Of a stretch of DNA of 7,316 bases, positions 5,616 to 7,316 are shown in pieces. Both the position numbers and the translations under genes were made by a program. The DNA is from Acidobacteriaceae bacterium (GTDB lineage: Bacteria > Acidobacteriota > Terriglobia > Terriglobales > Acidobacteriaceae): the NCBI GenBank assembly GCA_003133425.1, contig PKXI01000234.1, positions 54,406 to 61,721 on the forward strand, read 5' to 3'. The notes below the pieces were generated by a model that saw only the letters and a list, made by a program, of their open reading frames with translations, made no database searches and was not told where the DNA came from. Position 1 is the stretch's first letter. Every line of letters begins with the position of its first letter.

Positions 5616-5632
5616 TCCGGATTTCCTCCGGA
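5616..5632 (+). repeat. Small hairpin / double TCCGGA in the presumed 5' UTR
   Basis: TCCGGA at 5616-5621 and again at 5627-5632 can pair as a 6-bp stem around the loop TTTCC. CCTCCGGA is also a direct repeat (5614-5621 and 5625-5632). It lies about 70 bases before the radical SAM start codon and does not cover the ribosome binding site. It may be chance in GC-rich DNA, and no known riboswitch is recognised. Confidence 0.3.
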
Positions 5633-5700
5633 AACCCCAGTACAGGGCCGGGCTGGCATAGGCGCCTTCGGCCACTTCAATTGAGGAGATTGCACTAATT

Positions 5701-7316
5701 ATGTCCAAAGCGATTAAATACGCCGAGAAAGCAGCCGTATACGCAGCCAAGGGAGCCTGGGTGGTTTTCGAGAAGCTGAACCGCATCAGCCCAAACGCAG
5801 CCTTCACTCCCAAATGGAGCGACAAGCCTCTCCTCAAGAGCTATCAGAAGGAAAAGCCGCCCCTCGGCTGGCCTCGCACCACCGACTCGCTCTGCCCCAA
5901 GTGCGTCCCCGAGATTCGCAAGCAGATCCTCGACGGCAAGCTGCCCCATGAAGTCCTGCTCAATGAGAAGGTCGGCGAAATCAAGGCCCAGATCATCGAG
6001 CGCGACGGCCAGATCCTCATGGTCAAGGACTGCCCCAAGCACGGCCATTTTGAAGATGTAATGTCCATCGACACCAAGTTCTTCAAGCACCTCGAAGAGA
6101 GCTTCCCTGGCCGCGACATGCGCGCCCACGGCAAGGGTGACGAGGAACTCCACCACCACGGCACGTCAACAGTGACTCATGGACGCGGCTCGGTGCTCAC
6201 CATCGACCTCACCAATCGCTGCAATATGATGTGCGATCCCTGCTTCATGGACGCCAATCAGGTCGGCTTCGTCCACGAACTCACCTGGGATGAAATAAAG
6301 ACCATGCTCGACAACGCCATCACCGTCAAGCCCAAGCGCCAGATGAGCGTCCAGTTCTCCGGCGGCGAGCCAACGCTCTCGCCCTACTTCCTTGACGCCG
6401 TGGCTTACTCGCGCAAGGTTGGCTACAACAGTGTCCAGGCAGCCTCCAACGGCATCGAATTCGCCAAGAGCAAGGAACTCTGCCGCGCCGCTGCTGAAGC
6501 CGGACTCCGCTACGTCTATCTACAATTTGACGGCATCGGCAACGCGGCCAACTCGCACCGCAAGGTTGGCAACCTGTTTGACGTCAAGCTCCAAGCCATC
6601 AACAACCTTCACGAAGCCGGCGTTGAAATCGTTCCCGTCACCACCATCATCAACGGCATCAACAACGAGCAGGTTGGCAACATCATCAAGTTCGCTCTCG
6701 ACAACCCCAGAAAGATCAGCTTCCTCAGCTTCCAGCCCGTCAGCTTCACCGGCCGCGACGAGGACATCACCGACGAGCGTCGCATCGCCCAGCGGTACAC
6801 CCTCTCCCACATGGCCCACGACGTCAAGGCCCAGTGTGGCATCGGCGAGCCTGAGCGTGACTGGTTCCCCATCAGCTTCATGAGCACATTCTCTGACTGG
6901 GCCGATCTGATCCACGGGCCCGGCGCCGAGTGGGGCCAGCTCTCCTGCGGCTGCCATCCCAACTGCGGAATTGGAATGGCTTTGATGATCGACAAGGAAA
7001 CCAAGGAGTCGGCTCCCGTAACTGCCTTCCTCGACATGGGCCAGGTAGCCAAGGATCTGGCCAAGGTCAACGACGCGGCTCGCGGCAAGTGGCTCTCGGT
7101 CATCGGCCTGGCCCTTGCGCTCATGCGCAATTACGACCCCTTCCAGTCCCCCACCCATTTCAAGATCACCGACATGATGAAGAAGATGGACAAGACCTTC
7201 AACGCCACCGGCAAGAACTACGGCAGCGTCAAGGGCGACCGCACCATCGAAGACATCAAGCTCCGCCGCCAGGACCGCTGGAACTTCCTCTTCATCGCCG
7301 GCATGTGGTTCCAGGA
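5701..7316 (+). CDS. Radical SAM protein, COG1964-like; candidate tetraether / membrane-spanning lipid synthase (3' end outside window)
   Basis: The frame is open to the right edge: 538 complete codons without a stop. The ATG at 5701 follows GAGGAG (5683-5688) at a longish 12-base spacing. Residues 1-60 are a Lys/Ala-rich helical extension. A metal knuckle follows, C65-x2-C68 and C111-x2-H114 (DCPKHGHF). The SAM cluster motif is C174-x3-C178-x2-C181 (NRCNMMCDPCF), with GGEP at 221-224. A C-terminal cluster, C416-x-C418-x3-C422 (CGCHPNC), probably holds an auxiliary Fe-S centre. The final stretch contains a hydrophobic WLSVIGLALALM and RWNFLFIAGMWFQ. This order matches COG1964, which includes the archaeal tetraether synthase Tes (MJ0619), first proposed as a pterin methyltransferase, and bacterial membrane-spanning lipid synthases. 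Those join two lipid tails by C-C coupling. In Acidobacteria the expected product is iso-diabolic acid. Radical SAM membership is certain; the lipid role is inference. Confidence 0.93.
   Translation, partial: MSKAIKYAEKAAVYAAKGAWVVFEKLNRISPNAAFTPKWSDKPLLKSYQKEKPPLGWPRTTDSLCPKCVPEIRKQILDGKLPHEVLLNEKVGEIKAQIIERDGQILMVKDCPKHGHFEDVMSIDTKFFKHLEESFPGRDMRAHGKGDEELHHHGTSTVTHGRGSVLTIDLTNRCNMMCDPCFMDANQVGFVHELTWDEIKTMLDNAITVKPKRQMSVQFSGGEPTLSPYFLDAVAYSRKVGYNSVQAASNGIEFAKSKELCRAAAEAGLRYVYLQFDGIGNAANSHRKVGNLFDVKLQAINNLHEAGVEIVPVTTIINGINNEQVGNIIKFALDNPRKISFLSFQPVSFTGRDEDITDERRIAQRYTLSHMAHDVKAQCGIGEPERDWFPISFMSTFSDWADLIHGPGAEWGQLSCGCHPNCGIGMALMIDKETKESAPVTAFLDMGQVAKDLAKVNDAARGKWLSVIGLALALMRNYDPFQSPTHFKITDMMKKMDKTFNATGKNYGSVKGDRTIEDIKLRRQDRWNFLFIAGMWFQ

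Noticed and set aside
6520..7158. Minus-strand open frame of 212 codons inside the radical SAM gene
   Set aside because: It is antisense to a gene with radical SAM cysteines and continuous coding; the translation is acidic and Gly/Val/Leu-rich without motifs.

Overview
The window reads as ordinary chromosomal DNA from a GC-rich, Gram-negative soil-type bacterium, most probably an acidobacterium (Terriglobia / Acidobacteriaceae-like). The placement is an inference with three supports. Two kinds of short palindromic repeat lie between the genes, of a type I remember as abundant in acidobacterial chromosomes. A Tat-exported Gfo/Idh/MocA oxidoreductase sits next to xylose-isomerase-like TIM barrels. 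A COG1964-type radical SAM protein resembles the tetraether / membrane-spanning-lipid synthases, which suits a phylum known for iso-diabolic acid membranes. I see no rRNA, tRNA, CRISPR array, insertion sequence or phage gene.

Left part (1-2872, + strand): a sugar-catabolic cluster. A TIM-barrel sugar phosphate isomerase/epimerase, cut by the left edge, overlaps by four bases (ATGA) a second, different protein of the same superfamily. After a 134-bp gap holding a strong hairpin repeat comes a Tat-signal Gfo/Idh/MocA oxidoreductase. Together they suggest oxidation of a sugar or glycoside outside the cytoplasm and isomerisation or epimerisation inside, but no substrate can be read from the sequence.

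Middle (2873-4144): a convergent intergenic region carries two different hairpin repeats. Beyond it, on the minus strand, is a two-gene unit: an 82-residue protein of unknown function, then rlpA, a DPBB + SPOR lipoprotein of cell-wall and septum remodelling. The two genes overlap by one base (TGATG).

Right part (4145-7316, + strand): a 325-bp divergent region leads to a secreted or membrane-anchored protein of unknown function. Its stop codon was apparently created by a 20-bp tandem duplication. After a 268-bp gap with a possible promoter comes the most notable gene: a radical SAM enzyme of at least 538 residues, open to the right edge. It has an N-terminal CxxC...CxxH knuckle, a CX3CX2C SAM-cluster motif, a GGEP motif and a C-terminal CxCX3C cluster. 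I regard it as a candidate bacterial membrane-spanning lipid synthase (Tes/MSS-like).
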